From positions 57,359,370 to 57,406,164 of the forward strand of contig CM044499.1 of the NCBI GenBank assembly GCA_024364805.1: DNA of 46,795 nucleotides, written 5' to 3'. This document shows positions 28,000 to 39,969 of this stretch, piece after piece. The notes beneath the pieces are model-generated. The model saw only the letters and a program-made list of their open reading frames with translations. It did no database searches and was not told where the DNA came from. A program made the translations under genes and the position numbers. Position 1 is the first letter of the stretch; every line of letters starts with the position of its first letter. This DNA comes from Euprymna scolopes. Taxonomy: Eukaryota > Mollusca > Cephalopoda > Sepiida > Sepiolidae.

Positions 28000-28600
28000 A
28001 TTCTAGTATCTTCCTTTTAAAAGTTTAATATTAATAGTTTTCGGTAAAAATAATTTTCCGCCTAAACATTTTGTTGAATATATTTCTGTTGAGGCAGAAA
28101 TCTTTTTTTCAAGAAAATATTAGCTTTTTTTAAAAATGATATTTATGAACAACATTAATAACAAAGAAAATAATAAAATCTCTAAGTAATAAAATATGCT
28201 CAGAATAATATGAAAATATCAGCAGATAATGTAATTTTTTTATTATTCAATAATACAAGAAATTGTGCTTTGTTTGTTGTTTCGTATGGTACTATCGCTT
28301 CCCCGGGGAGAGTTACTTTGTTGAGAACCGTTCTGGAAACGCAGCCAGCTCCCTGCGGGATTAAACGACATCCACAGCGATGCACAAGGACACATCAACA
28401 AAAACGGGTCGGGATATTCGGTGACTATTATTTTTAGTTATGCCGTGGAATATTTTTAAGTGTCACAATTTCGTCTAAAGGCAACATTTATAACATTATC
28501 AGCTGGTCACTGGCGTGCGACCGACGTCACGTGTTACACTAAATGTCTTAGAAACGGTCCTATGAAGATGTAAAGATGGGCCAGTCATTAGGGTCGGTGT
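28000..28600. other. Intergenic, possible decayed repeat
   Basis: 28265-28390 is GC-richer (TTCCCCGGGGAGAGTTAC) with short open frames on both strands, and looks like an old repeat. No family could be fixed. Confidence 0.35.
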
Positions 28601-28622
28601 ATCGAGAAGAAAAGTACACCTG

Positions 28623-28794
28623 AGATGTTGAATGTGGGTTTGTGGCTTCCCCATTCTAGCAAGATGACATCTTCACCCTGGTGGCATTCTGGTTGGAATC
28701 TTCTTTCTTCGTCCTCCGGACCGCTTAGTTGTTTAATGTAGACATTTATGGCAGACACAAGAAAACACGCAAGAGGACACAATCGTCCTATCAT
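28623..28794 (-). CDS. Possible first exon of a secreted protein (tentative)
   Basis: A frame from ATG at 28794 reads MIGRLCPLACFLVSAINVYI, then KQLSGPEDEERRFQPECHQG, then EDVILLEWGSHKPTFNIS. It opens with a hydrophobic stretch that could be a signal peptide, continues with an acidic and polar segment, and reaches CTCAG|GTGTAC, a fair splice donor, at about 28622/28621. Base composition is clearly richer in GC than the flanks. I recognise no family, the ATG context is weak, and no second exon was found. It may be chance or part of an unknown repeat. If real, further exons would lie at lower coordinates on the minus strand. Confidence 0.25.
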
Positions 28795-28799
28795 ATATG

Positions 28800-29450
28800 A
28801 AACATAATTAACTATTTATTCTGCATTATGTATACAATATATATTTAAAAAAAACAATTAACCATTGATAATCTTCAAATTTAAACTAACTATTCGAACT
28901 ACTGATGAGAGAAGTGGGAGGCTCCCTGTCGTTTACAGAGAGACATACATATGCGTGCTCACCCATACTGTCAAGAAGAAAATGGCTGATAAAAGAAAGG
29001 GAATTCTGGGGTTGCATTACTGTGTCTCGCTGCGTTTATGGGCAAAATTACAACCCGGCCATGCTGAAGAGTGTGTTAACAACCGTGGCACTAAGAAATA
29101 GTACCACATCCGTAATAACATAAGATGTGTTAAAAAATGCAGTAATTTTTTTCTCATAAATACATTGTACTGTTTTTCGTGTCTTGACCCCGTGACACCG
29201 TTTCGTTCAGTTGGTTACATAATCAACCGTATCCACTCCGATAGTTTGATTTTTGCCGAACACTGATCTTTGACATAACTTTAAAAATATACAAATTTAT
29301 TTTCTTTGGGAGGAGGAGCTTTTTTTAAAACTATATCTACTTAACTTTTTTCTTTAAATTTCTGTTTTTTGAGCGATTATCGAGATTCCCGAGACTCTCG
29401 TGTCGAACATGTTTTTGTTCTAAAGTAACACTCGATACTACATTTTGTAA
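28800..29450. other. Intergenic, no gene recognised
   Basis: A patch at 28905-29120 has two overlapping plus-strand frames (72 and 78 codons) and is less AT-rich, but neither frame shows a known motif. Confidence 0.4.
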
Positions 29451-29454
29451 AACT

Positions 29455-30240
29455 ACATAAATGTTTTAAAATAAATTGAATCATTAAAAACTTCCAAAGC
29501 TAGGTAGAACATGAACACAAAGAAAATCGATGTTATATATATTTAAAAAACAGTAAACAAGTAAATATATTTTAAAAAATATTATGGAGGTGCAATCTCT
29601 TTTAAAAAATACCCCCTTCAAGAACGGTCCTAAAATGTGTTTTCAATCGATATGTATTCAATAATGAAGTGTTTTCCTACCTATCAAAAATGGACGAGTT
29701 TTCCTTAATTTTACGCGGCATCCAATTTACAATTCATTCTAAATATAATTTTCGGTAAGTTTAACTATTTAAATTTAACAAGGCCAGTGAGTAAAACTTT
29801 ATTTCATCTGAAGGTAAATTTATTTATTTAATATTATTATTAGTAGCATAGTTTTGTATGTGTTCTAAGGCTACACCACCTTTTCTCTCCTCGTTTAGTG
29901 GACGGGAAATCCTTCTTGACTTGTTTTTTCTTACTAAATAAACACTTTAAAATAAGTAAAACCACTAACAACTTAGCAAGCTAGGTATAAAAAGCGAGTT
30001 TACTTCTTTTAAAACAACAGTAAATAAGTATAAATATTTAAAAATATTATGCGGTCTGTAGTTTTGCTTTTGAACTGAATAAGCGCTTTAAAATAAGTTG
30101 AACCACTAACAACGGAGAAAACGAACACTTAGAAAACCCATTTTACCTTTTTTTAAAAACAACCGTAATAAACCAAAAATATTCTTAAAAATATTGGTGG
30201 GGGGTAGTTTCTTCTAAAAACTAAGAATGATCTTAAAATG
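29455..30240. repeat. Degenerate tandem repeat, three units of roughly 130-160 bp
   Basis: Units near 29458, 29938 and 30075 share a TTTAAAATAA.TTGAA.CA..AA pattern, a GCTAGGTA.AA stretch or its trace, AACAGTAAA.AAGTA.A and AATATT.TTAAAAATATTATG-like ends. An unrelated stretch separates the first unit from the other two. No coding content. Confidence 0.5.
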
Positions 30241-30317
30241 TGCGTATGCATTTTTGGTATTACACTATTTGTAGATACGGTTTTCATTTGCAATTAAAGT
30301 TTTCACGATCTCTGGTT

Positions 30318-31676
30318 TTCATTCAATTGCCATTTTTTATTCAATTGTAATTTTTCATTCAATTGTAATTTTTATTAAATTGTAATTTTTCATTCAATTC
30401 TAATTGTTTATTCAATTGTAATTTTTTTATTCAATTTTAATTTTTTATTCAATTGTAATTTTTCATTCAATTGTAATTTTTTATTCAATTGTAATTTTTT
30501 ATTCAATTGTAATTTTATTCAATTGTAATTTTTTATTCAATTGTAATTTTTCATTCAATTGTAATTTTTTTATTCAATTGTAATTTTTCATTCAATTGTA
30601 ATTTTTTATTCAATTGTAATTTTTTATTCAATTGTAATTTTTCATTCAATTGTAATTTTCATTCAATTGTAATTTTTTATTCAATTGTAATTTTTCATTC
30701 AATTGTAATTTTTCATTCAATTGTAATTTTTCATTCAATTGTAATTTTTTATTCAATTGTAATTTTTCATTCAATCGTAATTTTTTATTCAATTGTAATT
30801 TTTTATTCAATTGTAATTTTTCATTCAATCGTAATTTTTTATTCAATTGTAATTTTTCATGCAATTGTAATTTTTTATTCAATTGTCATTTTTCATTCAA
30901 TTGTAATTTTATATTCAATTGTAATTTTTTATTCAATTGTAATTTTTTATTNNNNNNNNNNNNNNNNNNNNNNNNNNNNNNNNNNNNNNNNNNNNNNNNN
31001 NNNNNNNNNNNNNNNNNNNNNNNNNNNNNNNNNNNNNNNNNNNNNNNNNNNNNNNNNNNNNNNNNNNNNNNNNNNNNNNNNNNNNNNNNNNNNNNNNNNN
31101 NNNNNNNNNNNNNNNNNNNNNNNNNNNNNNNNNNNNNNNNNNNNNNNNNNNNNNNNNNNNNNNNNNNNNNNNNNNNNNNNNNNNNNNNNNNNNNNNNNNN
31201 NNNNNNNNNNNNNNNNNNNNNNNNNNNNNNNNNNNNNNNNNNNNNNNNNNNNNNNNNNNNNNNNNNNNNNNNNNNNNNNNNNNNNNNNNNNNNNNNNNNN
31301 NNNNNNNNNNNNNNNNNNNNNNNNNNNNNNNNNNNNNNNNNNNNNNNNNNNNNNNNNNNNNNNNNNNNNNNNNNNNNNNNNNNNNNNNNNNNNNNNNNNN
31401 NNNNNNNNNNNNNNNNNNNNNNNNNNNNNNNNNNNNNNNNNNNNNNNNNNNNNNNNNNNNNNNNNNNNNNNNNNNNNNNNNNNNNNNNNNNNNNNNNNNN
31501 NNNNNNNNNNNNNNNNNNNNNNNNNNNNNNNNNNNNNNNNNNNNNNNNNNNNNNNNNNNNNNNNNNNNNNNNNNNNNNNNNNNNNNNNNNNNNNNNNNAT
31601 TGTAATTTTTCATTCAATTGTAATTTTTTATTCAATTGCAATTTTTCATTCAATTGTAATTTTTTATTCAATTGAA
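30318..31676. repeat. 18-bp CAATTG minisatellite with assembly gap
   Basis: The unit ATTCAATTGTAATTTTTY, 17-19 bp, repeats throughout with few changes. Each unit carries the palindrome CAATTG. Because many units are exactly 18 bp, the minus strand stays open as a repeated six-residue KLQLNE/KLQLNK pattern. That is a by-product of period and composition, not evidence of a protein. The array runs on both sides of a run of N. Confidence 0.97.
30952..31598. other. Assembly gap, 647 N
   Basis: The gap lies wholly inside the 18-bp minisatellite, so the true array length is unknown. Confidence 0.99.
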
Positions 31677-31679
31677 AGG

Positions 31680-32345
31680 TGCAAGCACAGAATATATACA
31701 AATCAACCTCTCCTCTTCATGTTTAGAATGACTTTCAAAATAATAAAATTACTATTTCAGCACGGTACCAAAAGGCGGACGTACACAAATGCTACCCCTA
31801 TAGCGAAATACGCATCGCCTCCGATATTTTACTTAGTTCGACTAAGGGAGCCGTTATTAGTTTATAAGGAAATAATTTTTGCGTGTGTGACATAGTATTT
31901 TTTTAAAAATTATTGTGGCTATAACTTTGCACATGATATTTGTTATTATGATTTCATCTGTTTTTTTGGGTTTTTTTTTAAATGTATATTCTTTTCCGGA
32001 GTTTATGTAATTACTAACAGGAAAATTGGTGAAAGCCAAGCCGCAATCCGCGCTATTTCAAATATAATTTTCAAGGTTAATTAATGTTTTACGATACCTG
32101 CGTTATCTTTTGTTTAAAAATAAAACATAAAAATTTAAAGTTCGCTTGAACTTTACGGATTCTTTTCTTCTTATTGTTTTTGTATTCTTTTGTTGCTATT
32201 GTTTTGTTTGTTTGTTGGGTTTGTTTGCCGGATTTAACAAACACACAACATTAAAACAAAGCAAAACAATAAATGGTTCTTATGCACTTATGTTACCGTT
32301 ATATACGTTAGCTACGGTGTAGCTGGAAATATTTTCTTAATAATA
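31680..32345. other. Intergenic, no gene recognised
   Basis: AT-rich sequence without recognisable features. Confidence 0.5.
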
Positions 32346-32349
32346 AAAT

Positions 32350-33355
32350 AATTTCTCTCCGATAGGCTTATAAGAGTAGTGGTTGATGGGCAGAAATCAG
32401 AAGCCCAGAGTATTAATGCTGGAGTCCCTAAGGGGTCCACCCTGGGCCCAACTCTCTTCCTGGTCTACATCAATGATCTCCCAAAACACATACTTAAATC
32501 ATTCGTTGGCATCTATACTGATGACACAACACTATGGAAACACATTAAAGGCCGTAAATGACAACGTTCTCTCTGATTCTCTCTCCTCTGATCTTGAGCG
32601 TGTGGTACAATGGGGGAGAGATGGCTGGTTACTTTTGATATTTCTAAAACCAAGCTCCTATCTTTACATCATCAACGCCCTGGTCCCCATCTGACATCAA
32701 TTGAAATTGATGGCTCTCGTCTTGAGGAGGTTCATGTTTTGACAAGCTTCTGGGATTGATCTTTACTCCTGATCTGAAATGGAACGCGCATCAAATCTAT
32801 TGCCAAGATCGCTGGAAAAATTGTGGGATCCTTCTACCGCTCCAGAGGATATCTCACTACTGATGCAATTCTCCATCTATATAAAAGCCAAGTACGTCCA
32901 AGGATGGAGTACTGCTGCCACATCTGAGCAGGAGCTACTGAAGCAGTCAATCCTGCCTTGACAGAGTACACAATTGATTTCGTAACTTCGTGGTGGATGC
33001 CCTTTTCTCTTTCCTGCAACCTCTCTCCCACAGAAGGGACGTTGTGAACCTGTTTTTGTTTTATCGTTATTTCCATGGAAATTGCTCCTTCGAGCTCAAA
33101 TCTCTGGTCCCTCTCGTCAATCTTTCATGAAAAACACACGTCTAGCTTAAACCATGGTCAATAATTTTCCGCACTCTTTATCTGTGCCTAAATAAAAACG
33201 TAGATTCCATAAACAAAGCCGCTTACTTAAGAGTGCGCGAGTGTGGAAGGCTCTTCCGTTTGCCTGTTTCCCACCTAACTACAACTTGGATGTCTTCACG
33301 TCCAACATAACAAATTCCTGATAAATTTCCCCCCTCAAGTAAGACACTTTATCAA
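32350..33355 (+). mobile_element. LINE fragment: RT motifs to C-terminus, broken
   Basis: Translation gives FLSDRLIRVVVDGQKSEAQS, INAGVPKGSTLGPTLFLVYI (RT motif B), NDLPKHILKSFVGIYTDDTT (motif C; the usual YADD is YTDD here), then after frameshifts GSFYRSRGYLTTDAILHLYK, SQVRPRMEYCCHI and, at the end, TLYLCLNKNVDSINKAAYLR. The order matches the RT and post-RT region of a Jockey/CR1-type LINE, and the tail is the same family as 38418-38990. Several frameshifts and stops break it. Endonuclease and the first RT motifs are absent, and it stops before the family 3' tail, so it is truncated at both ends. Confidence 0.8.
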
Positions 33356-33359
33356 ATCT

Positions 33360-33682
33360 ACATTACTAAGTATTACTATGATATTATCCGATTTCAGGAA
33401 CACGTCAAAAAGTTGCGATTCAGATAAATGGATGTGCCTTATTGCCCGAAGTATTGCGACTATGAAGAAGATATGTTTCTTATTTGTCTGATGCCAAACA
33501 GGTAAGATATTTATTAGTTCCGTTGAAGAACAGTCCTTCAAGTGTATTGTTGTCCAGTTGTGAACTCTCTCTAAACATTCAAGCACGCACGCTCGATGAA
33601 CATTGAAACGTATAGAGATATACCCTCCCACACGATACGATACGCTAAGTACAGATAAATAAGTGTACATGTATATAGACAC

Positions 33683-33733
<51 letters not shown>

Positions 33734-34410
33734 CACTCGTTATATACACCCGCATGCCATGAAAACATTACATGATCAAAATTACCCTGTTATAAATACG
33801 ATGTATAACATGTGTTTGGTTCTCGTTATATATAAATAGTAGTGTGTAACACAAAGTTTACGTGGCCACTAGTCAACGGCAAACAAGATAGCAGAAATCC
33901 AACCAGACGTTATTCTTAAGGGAATAATAAAAAAATGATGATTATTATGATGATGGCAGCAACAGAAGCGACACCTATATAAACATAAAGATGTACCTTT
34001 TTTGTTAAACAATAAAATCATCGAGTTATGTCCCTTATTTTATGTATATTCATGTGGTTAATCTTTAATATTGAAAGGGGGTTGGCTTTCTTTTCTTTTA
34101 TAACATATTTTCTTTCATTACAATATATGTGCTACGTATCATTCTTTCTTTCCAGATCAATTATATATTCTAATTTCAAGTCCTACAACTGGAATTCGTT
34201 ATTTGCGAAAGTGCCAACACACAAAATGTATGATTTTTTATGGATATTTTTAATTGAGAACCGATTTCTTTCTATTTCTACTCTATTGTAACCCAAATGT
34301 AAAACCTTATTGCTGTGACTTCTCAAGAGTAAATTGTGAATTGTCCGATTTTAAATGTGTAAACACTTACGCAAGCAGATGAAGATTAACACGTATACAC
34401 ACACTAATCT
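33360..34410. other. Intergenic with one (TA)n array
   Basis: No gene recognised. A hydrophobic 87-codon frame at 34028-34291 is AT-driven and shows no family features. Confidence 0.45.
33684..33725. repeat. (TA)n microsatellite
   Basis: About 21 TA units. Confidence 0.97.
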
Positions 34411-34412
34411 TC

Positions 34413-34568
34413 TAGATTCTATAAACAAAGCCGCTTACTTAAGAGTGCGCGAGTGTGGAAGGCTCTTCCGTTTGCCTGTTTCCCACCTAACTACAACTTG
34501 GATGTCTTCACGTCCAACATAATAAATTCCTGATAAGTTGCCCCCTTAAGTAAGACACGTTATAAACT
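34413..34568 (+). mobile_element. Second copy of a LINE 3' fragment
   Basis: The sequence repeats 33201-33353 with only two changes over the first about 120 bases (TAGATTCTATAAACAAAGCC here, TAGATTCCATAAACAAAGCC there), then diverges somewhat to the end. Both stop near the same place. Such near identity inside otherwise decayed LINE sequence points to a recent local duplication and not two LINE insertions. Confidence 0.8.
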
Positions 34569-34635
34569 CTGCAATAGGAAACGCCAGAATATATATGTTA
34601 GCATGCATTTATATTGATACGTGTATATAAAGGTA

Positions 34636-35030
34636 TCTGTAAAAGTGAACGTGTCTGTCTGTGTGTTTGTGTACATTTTCCTACGCCAGAACTCTGTCAA
34701 TTTTAAGTCTACAGACTCGAAATTTTATATACAGGGCACTGAGATTTGGGAAAAATCTGTAATCTGTATCTGATAAGAAGTTTGGCTGTTAAGGAGTCAA
34801 AATTAAACGATTTCACCTTTGAGAACTCTACCAAACTCCTCCGGCAATTTTGGTTCTAAACACTTTACATATTAGATATTGGTTCCTTGGACATGGATCT
34901 AACTTAATAACTTGATTTTAGCCCAACACAATAAATCTTAAGGGGTCATATTAGGGATCCAAGTTTTAAAAAAAATTGACCGCTTTTTTTTGTTTTTGCT
35001 GAACATACACCTCCAAACACCGGGGCAACG
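34636..35030 (+). mobile_element. Non-autonomous Helitron E, 3' end lost
   Basis: Starts A|TCTGTAAAAGTGAACG and follows families A, B and D through CTCGAAATTTTATATACAG, TTGGACATGGATCTAAC and ACACCTCCAAACACC. It stops inside the terminal hairpin (GGGGCAACG) without CTAG. The paralogous stretch near 37920-37940 has no such element and serves as an empty site. Confidence 0.8.
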
Positions 35031-35134
35031 TTATATTCGTTATATAGACAATCAACACAATTGCATGACCACGTAGACAACGCAGACATACAGACTAGTT
35101 ACATAAACGGCTATATAACATATATGTTTTTCCT

Positions 35135-35300
35135 AATTACTTATGTACACTTAAAAAAATCTTCCTTTAAAGATTGTAACGCTAAATATGGGGCAGCCAA
35201 ACCAGCTGCCAACATTGCCCTGCTTTTTATTGAAACCAACCGAGAGCTCTTTTTAGTATCCTTATTGTTCCCTTAATTGCAATTGCCTGGATCCCTTTTG
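35135..35300. other. Copy-1-specific stretch, unidentified
   Basis: Between anchors shared with the second duplicate lies about 165 bp (for example GGGGCAGCCAAACCAGCTGC) not found there, so it was inserted here or lost there. No family recognised. Confidence 0.35.
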
Positions 35301-35561
35301 GACCAGTATATTAGAAAATGTGTTCTGAGAAAACTTAATTTTATTTTTGACATTATATCCGATGGTGGTCGCAGATGAGGTTGTCTGAAAATACTGGGTT
35401 TCTGACGTAAGATGCGACAAACATTTATCTCATTATTCTCTGTTTTCCCTTTGCAAAATTCAATCCTTTTATCGAAAGCGAATAAAAAAGAAACTACGAT
35501 TTTATTCTACAGAACAGTCAAACCAAACAAAAGCTATATATATATTGGAATATATAACGCA

Positions 35562-35991
<430 letters not shown>

Positions 35992-36205
35992 TTTATTGGA
36001 AGATATAACACCCTTGAAACATATAAGATAAAATATAATATTGATTTAACATTAAGTAATCGAAAAAGTGTTGAACTTACGTAAAATAAAACAATCAAAT
36101 CCTCTGATATAAGAAATAGCGACGATATAAGCAACCTTAAAGCATAAATATTTTACATAGATTCTCATATTCAATATTGCAAAAACAGAAAGTGTTAATA
36201 CGTCG

Positions 36206-36640
36206 TTAAACGGAACATCCAAATAAAACACAATCAATCTTCACATACTGCCTCTCAATGACTTCCTCCTCAATATATTGTAAACCTACATAGCACCGTA
36301 GTGAATCTGTTGCTTATTTTATAAAATTATTTTTACGCTATGGCTTAAATTAAAATTTAAAATGCAAACCTAGTATATCATGATATAATTGCTCTCTAAA
36401 TAGAAATATTCATTTGCGTATAAAACACGTACTCTTGATTTTATACGCTGATCCATTCTGCCTGTGCGGTGATAATACTTCTGAAATGCAACTGTGATGG
36501 TATACTTAATAAGTGTGGGAGTTTTGGTTAAAATCGAACTGTTCCTTCTTTAATCCGATTTTATGTCGATTAGGAACGTTCTATTTTTATTAGAGGAATG
36601 CTAATTCAAAACCTATCGAAGAACATCTCCAGACATTTAA
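36206..36640. other. Intergenic, no gene recognised
   Basis: AT-rich. 36500-36640 may belong to the repeat ending at 36745. Confidence 0.4.
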
Positions 36641-36745
36641 AGTACATTTGTATGAAATAGAAAAAAAATCTGCTGAGCCGTTTAGGAGTTCATAGGGAAC
36701 GAACTCACACACGCAAACACATATATACAGAGAGTTTATTTATAA
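36640..36745 (-). mobile_element. Possible Helitron 5' end
   Basis: On the minus strand, TTATAAATAAACTCTCTG then TGTGTTTGCGTGTGTGAG then CCTAAACGGCTCAGCAG has the layout of the 5' ends of the Helitrons at 22-23 kb: a TATAAA start, a (TG)n-like run and a 'TAAC/CTCC..' stretch. No matching 3' hairpin and CTAG were found to the left. Confidence 0.3.
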
Positions 36746-36989
36746 GTAGAGGTTGTCAACCGTCACGTGGTCCCTGATGTGAGGGCCTGGATCTAAAAAT
36801 ATAAGTAAGTCACTGTGAACCAATTTGAACCACAATATCGAGTCAGTCAAGTTTCGCATTGTGATTATTCATACGAATTACCTCGTCTGACGATAATATG
36901 AACTTGAAGTAAATATTGCTAATATATATTCGCATACAATTGCACGATTCCCCCATTCACATTCATTCTTCGAATCGATAATTTAAATT

Positions 36990-37230
36990 GGGCAATGATG
37001 GCGGCTATGATAAACGATAAACACGAGACGGCAATTAAATACGAATAATTTTCGACAGTTATCGTTGGTAATTAATTTTCAACGACTATCGTTGCCGAGA
37101 TAATACATTCTCGAGGATTATCGTAAACGATTATTTCTAGAACGATGTATTAACCAATTAATGGTAGACGTAATTCTAAAAGATTAATTCAGGGCATATA
37201 TTGTAAACGATGATTTGTTTACGATTATTT
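36990..37230. other. Dense cluster of AACGAT / ATCGTT words
   Basis: AAACGATAAAC, TTATCGTTGG, CTATCGTTGCC, TTATCGTAAACGATTATT, GAACGATG, AAACGATGA and TTTACGATTATT fall within about 210 bp on both strands. The order is irregular, not a simple tandem repeat. It may be a decayed palindromic repeat or a protein-binding cluster. Confidence 0.45.
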
Positions 37231-37860
37231 GAAATAAATTGGGACGTCTTGAGGGCTGTTGAGAAAAAATCGATAGTAGAAGACTATGTAAGCTCGTAAT
37301 TGTGAATTGGTTTCGGAAACGATTTATAGTAGGCGTCTACCTTACAGAAAACTGCCAAGCCGGATATTTGAAACTAGCTGTAAAGATCAACGTGCAGTAA
37401 ACGTTCTGATCCTACACTTAATCTTTCTGATTTTGGTCGGGAAAAGAACGCACTGCCATTATGAGTCTACATACTACAGACCATACGAAAGTATCCATTA
37501 AGTTAGCTCTTCGGAATTTTGATAAGGGTAACATTTAGTGTATAAATGGTTCTCTGGGATTATTGACGGGAAATTGAGATAATACAGAGGTCAAAAGTCG
37601 TAGATGAATCAGGAATCAAACGATGACGAATGACATCACGTTGATCGAGCGGAGAAACTAGGATTTTTAGTTGAAGCCGTGCGAACGAGGCACGGCCAAT
37701 AACGTAGAATAATCTAAAGCGGGTGTTACCTCGATGTCTGTCTGCCTCGGAGACTAATTTATTAAGTAAAAAAGTTTCGCTTTAGAAGGAGATTTTTCTA
37801 AAAGTAATAAAAACCTTACTTTATTACTGTTTATCCAGTTAAGATGAAAGATTGATGCAA
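37231..37860. other. Intergenic, no gene recognised
   Basis: A 64-codon frame at 37307-37501 shows no known motif. Confidence 0.45.
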
Positions 37861-37862
37861 CC

Positions 37863-39050
37863 CAGCAATAGGAAATGGCAGAATAGATACATCTATATAG
37901 ACACGTATGCATACATATACAACCTTTATATAGATAATGAACACCGTTTCCTAACAACGTAGACAACGTAGACATGCAGAGCCGATACATACACGGCTAT
38001 ATAACATATACGTTTTTTTCCTCGTTACTTATATGTACTAGTATATAACAAAATGTGTTGTGAGAAAATATACTTTTGTTATTGACATTATATCCGATGG
38101 TGGTCCGAGATGAGGTTGTCTGAAGATACTGGGTTTCTGGCGAAAGATGCGGCAAACGTTTGGTTAATTATTCTTTCTTTTTCCCTTTTGTTAAACTGCA
38201 TCAGGTTATCTAAAGCTAATAAAAAAAGAAACAACAATTTTACTTTACAGAACACTCAAACCAAGGTCTATATATATTTGAAGATATAACGCACTTGAAG
38301 CATAGAAACCTTAAATATAATATTGAATTTAACATTAATAGAAAAGTGGTTGATCTCCCGTAAAACAAAACAAGCAATAATAATAATACTGATAAGAAAA
38401 TAAACAACCTTAAAGCATATAAAGGCCAAGTACGCCCAAGGATGGAATACTGCTGCCATATCTGGACAGGAGCTGCTAAAAGCAGCCTATCCTGTCTTGA
38501 CAGAGTACAAAACAAACTTCGCGGCTTAGTGGGGGATGCACTTTTCTCTATCCTGCAACCTCTCTCCCACAGAAGAGACGTTAAGAGCCTATCCTTGTTT
38601 TATCGCTATTTCCATGGCAGGTGCTCGTCTGATCTCCAATCTCAGGTCTCCCCTCGCCAATCTTTCACGAAATCCACTGTGAAAAATTTCCCCACTCTTT
38701 ATCTGTGCCTAAATCAAAACGTAGATTCCATGAAAAAAAGCTTCTTTCTTAGAACTACATGCCTGTGGGACGCTGTTCCGTCTGCCTGCTTCCAACCGGA
38801 CTACAACCTAGATGTCTTCAAGTCCAACGTAAACAAATTCATAATGAACCGCCGCCTTAAGTAAACACTTCATTAAATCTCCACACTAACGTACTGTACT
38901 TGCAATGACCCTTATCCCTGAGTGGCTTCCGCGTCTTGATAAGTGGTGACAACCGTGTAAAAAATAATAATAATAAATAAATAAATAAATGCTCGCATTC
39001 AATATTACAAAACCGAAAACTGTTAATGCGCATGCCATCTTTCTACATTG
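37863..39050 (+). repeat. Segmental duplication, copy 2
   Basis: Matches 34570-36205 with moderate divergence. Anchors: GCAATAGGAAATGGCAGAAT, ACGTAGACAACGTAGACATG, ATATCCGATGGTGGTCCGAG, GAAGATATAACGCACTTGAA and CAACCTTAAAGCATATAAAG. It lacks the Helitron and mariner-like insertions of copy 1 and has gained a LINE fragment at 38418-38991. Confidence 0.8.
38418..38991 (+). mobile_element. Recent 5'-truncated LINE insertion (ORF C-terminus, 3' UTR, tail)
   Basis: It begins in frame at YKGQVRPRMEYCCHIWTGAA and runs open through SSLSCLDRVQNKLRGLVGDA, LFSILQPLSHRRDVKSLSLF, YRYFHGRC to FKSNVNKFIMNRRLK and a stop at 38862-38864. A 3' UTR and an (AATA/AAAT)n tail follow. This is the post-RT tail of a Jockey/CR1-type LINE, the same family as 32350-33355 but with no breaks in the part present. 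Copy 1 of the duplication lacks it. Joining the two flanks loses about 14 bp of the copy 1 sequence (AATATTTTACATAG). That suggests insertion with a small target deletion and junction microhomology (TATAAA) in place of a target duplication. Confidence 0.85.
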
Positions 39051-39960
39051 GAAAGAAACCATGAGTAATCGAAATAAAAAGATACATGTATGAACATCTC
39101 ACGAATGTATAATAAACTTTATGTTTTGCTTATTATAAATGTTATAATGATATCTAAAAAATAATTTCCTTTTTGTCGCATTTGTTCTTATATTGACTCT
39201 TATGCTAACGCCGATAATAGCGGCTATATTCAGTCTAAGATTATAAGTTGAATCTATTTTCTGAAAATAAAACTACTGAATTAATTTCCGTGTTTTTGTG
39301 AAGTTATTTATTTTCTTTCAAAAATGATACGGTTTTGCAACTAAATTTCGTCATACTCATGCCCGTGGAACCGTGGAGATGCACTGCTTTTGCATCTGAT
39401 ATACTGGTTACTAAGCAGCTAAATTTTATTAAAACATAAAAGAAAGAAAATGAAATTCTGATCTACTCATGTTATTTTTTTAAAATGTAAATATGCTTGG
39501 GACAAAAATATGAGAAACATTACGATATCTGGCTCTAAATATTTTTAGGATTCGCATTTTCAGAAGCACTTACGCTGTTGCATTTCGAGAGTTGGCTTTA
39601 TCCCCTTTTATAGACAGATGTAACCCGCAACAAATCATGCAGTTTACAGTTTTCAAACGAATTTCACCGTGTTATAAACGTCTCTAATCCAACGGGGATT
39701 TTCCCTATCTCTGCAAAACGCATTAAAAAAAACTCATGTTTCTATGGGTTAATCCTTATTGTCTGGCGTTTGAATTAATTTCCAGTTGGGAATGTGGAAA
39801 AGGAATTACTGATTCAGCGAAATCTCTGTCGTTGACTTTATTAGAGGCTTTCAAACATACTGCGATAAAGATAATCGCTATTCTTGCAACTTATGGATTT
39901 GTCTCAGACTTAAATTACGGGCGAATTCAACACCCACTAACACCCTTGAGTAAGTGTTAC
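39051..39960. other. Intergenic, no gene recognised
   Basis: A 107-codon frame at 39736-40059 (plus) has no recognisable domain and runs into a tandem duplication, so I do not call it a gene. Confidence 0.45.
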
Positions 39961-39969
39961 ATCAAAAGG

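Noticed and set aside
28265-28310. Another hammerhead-like word pair on the minus strand (GGGGAAGCG..ATACGAAACA)
   Set aside because: No CTGANGA word and no stem; too weak to list beside the better candidates.
30646-31701. Open frames with repeated KLQLNE units on the minus strand
   Set aside because: Product of the 18-bp minisatellite period, and one of them spans an N gap; no start context or unique sequence.
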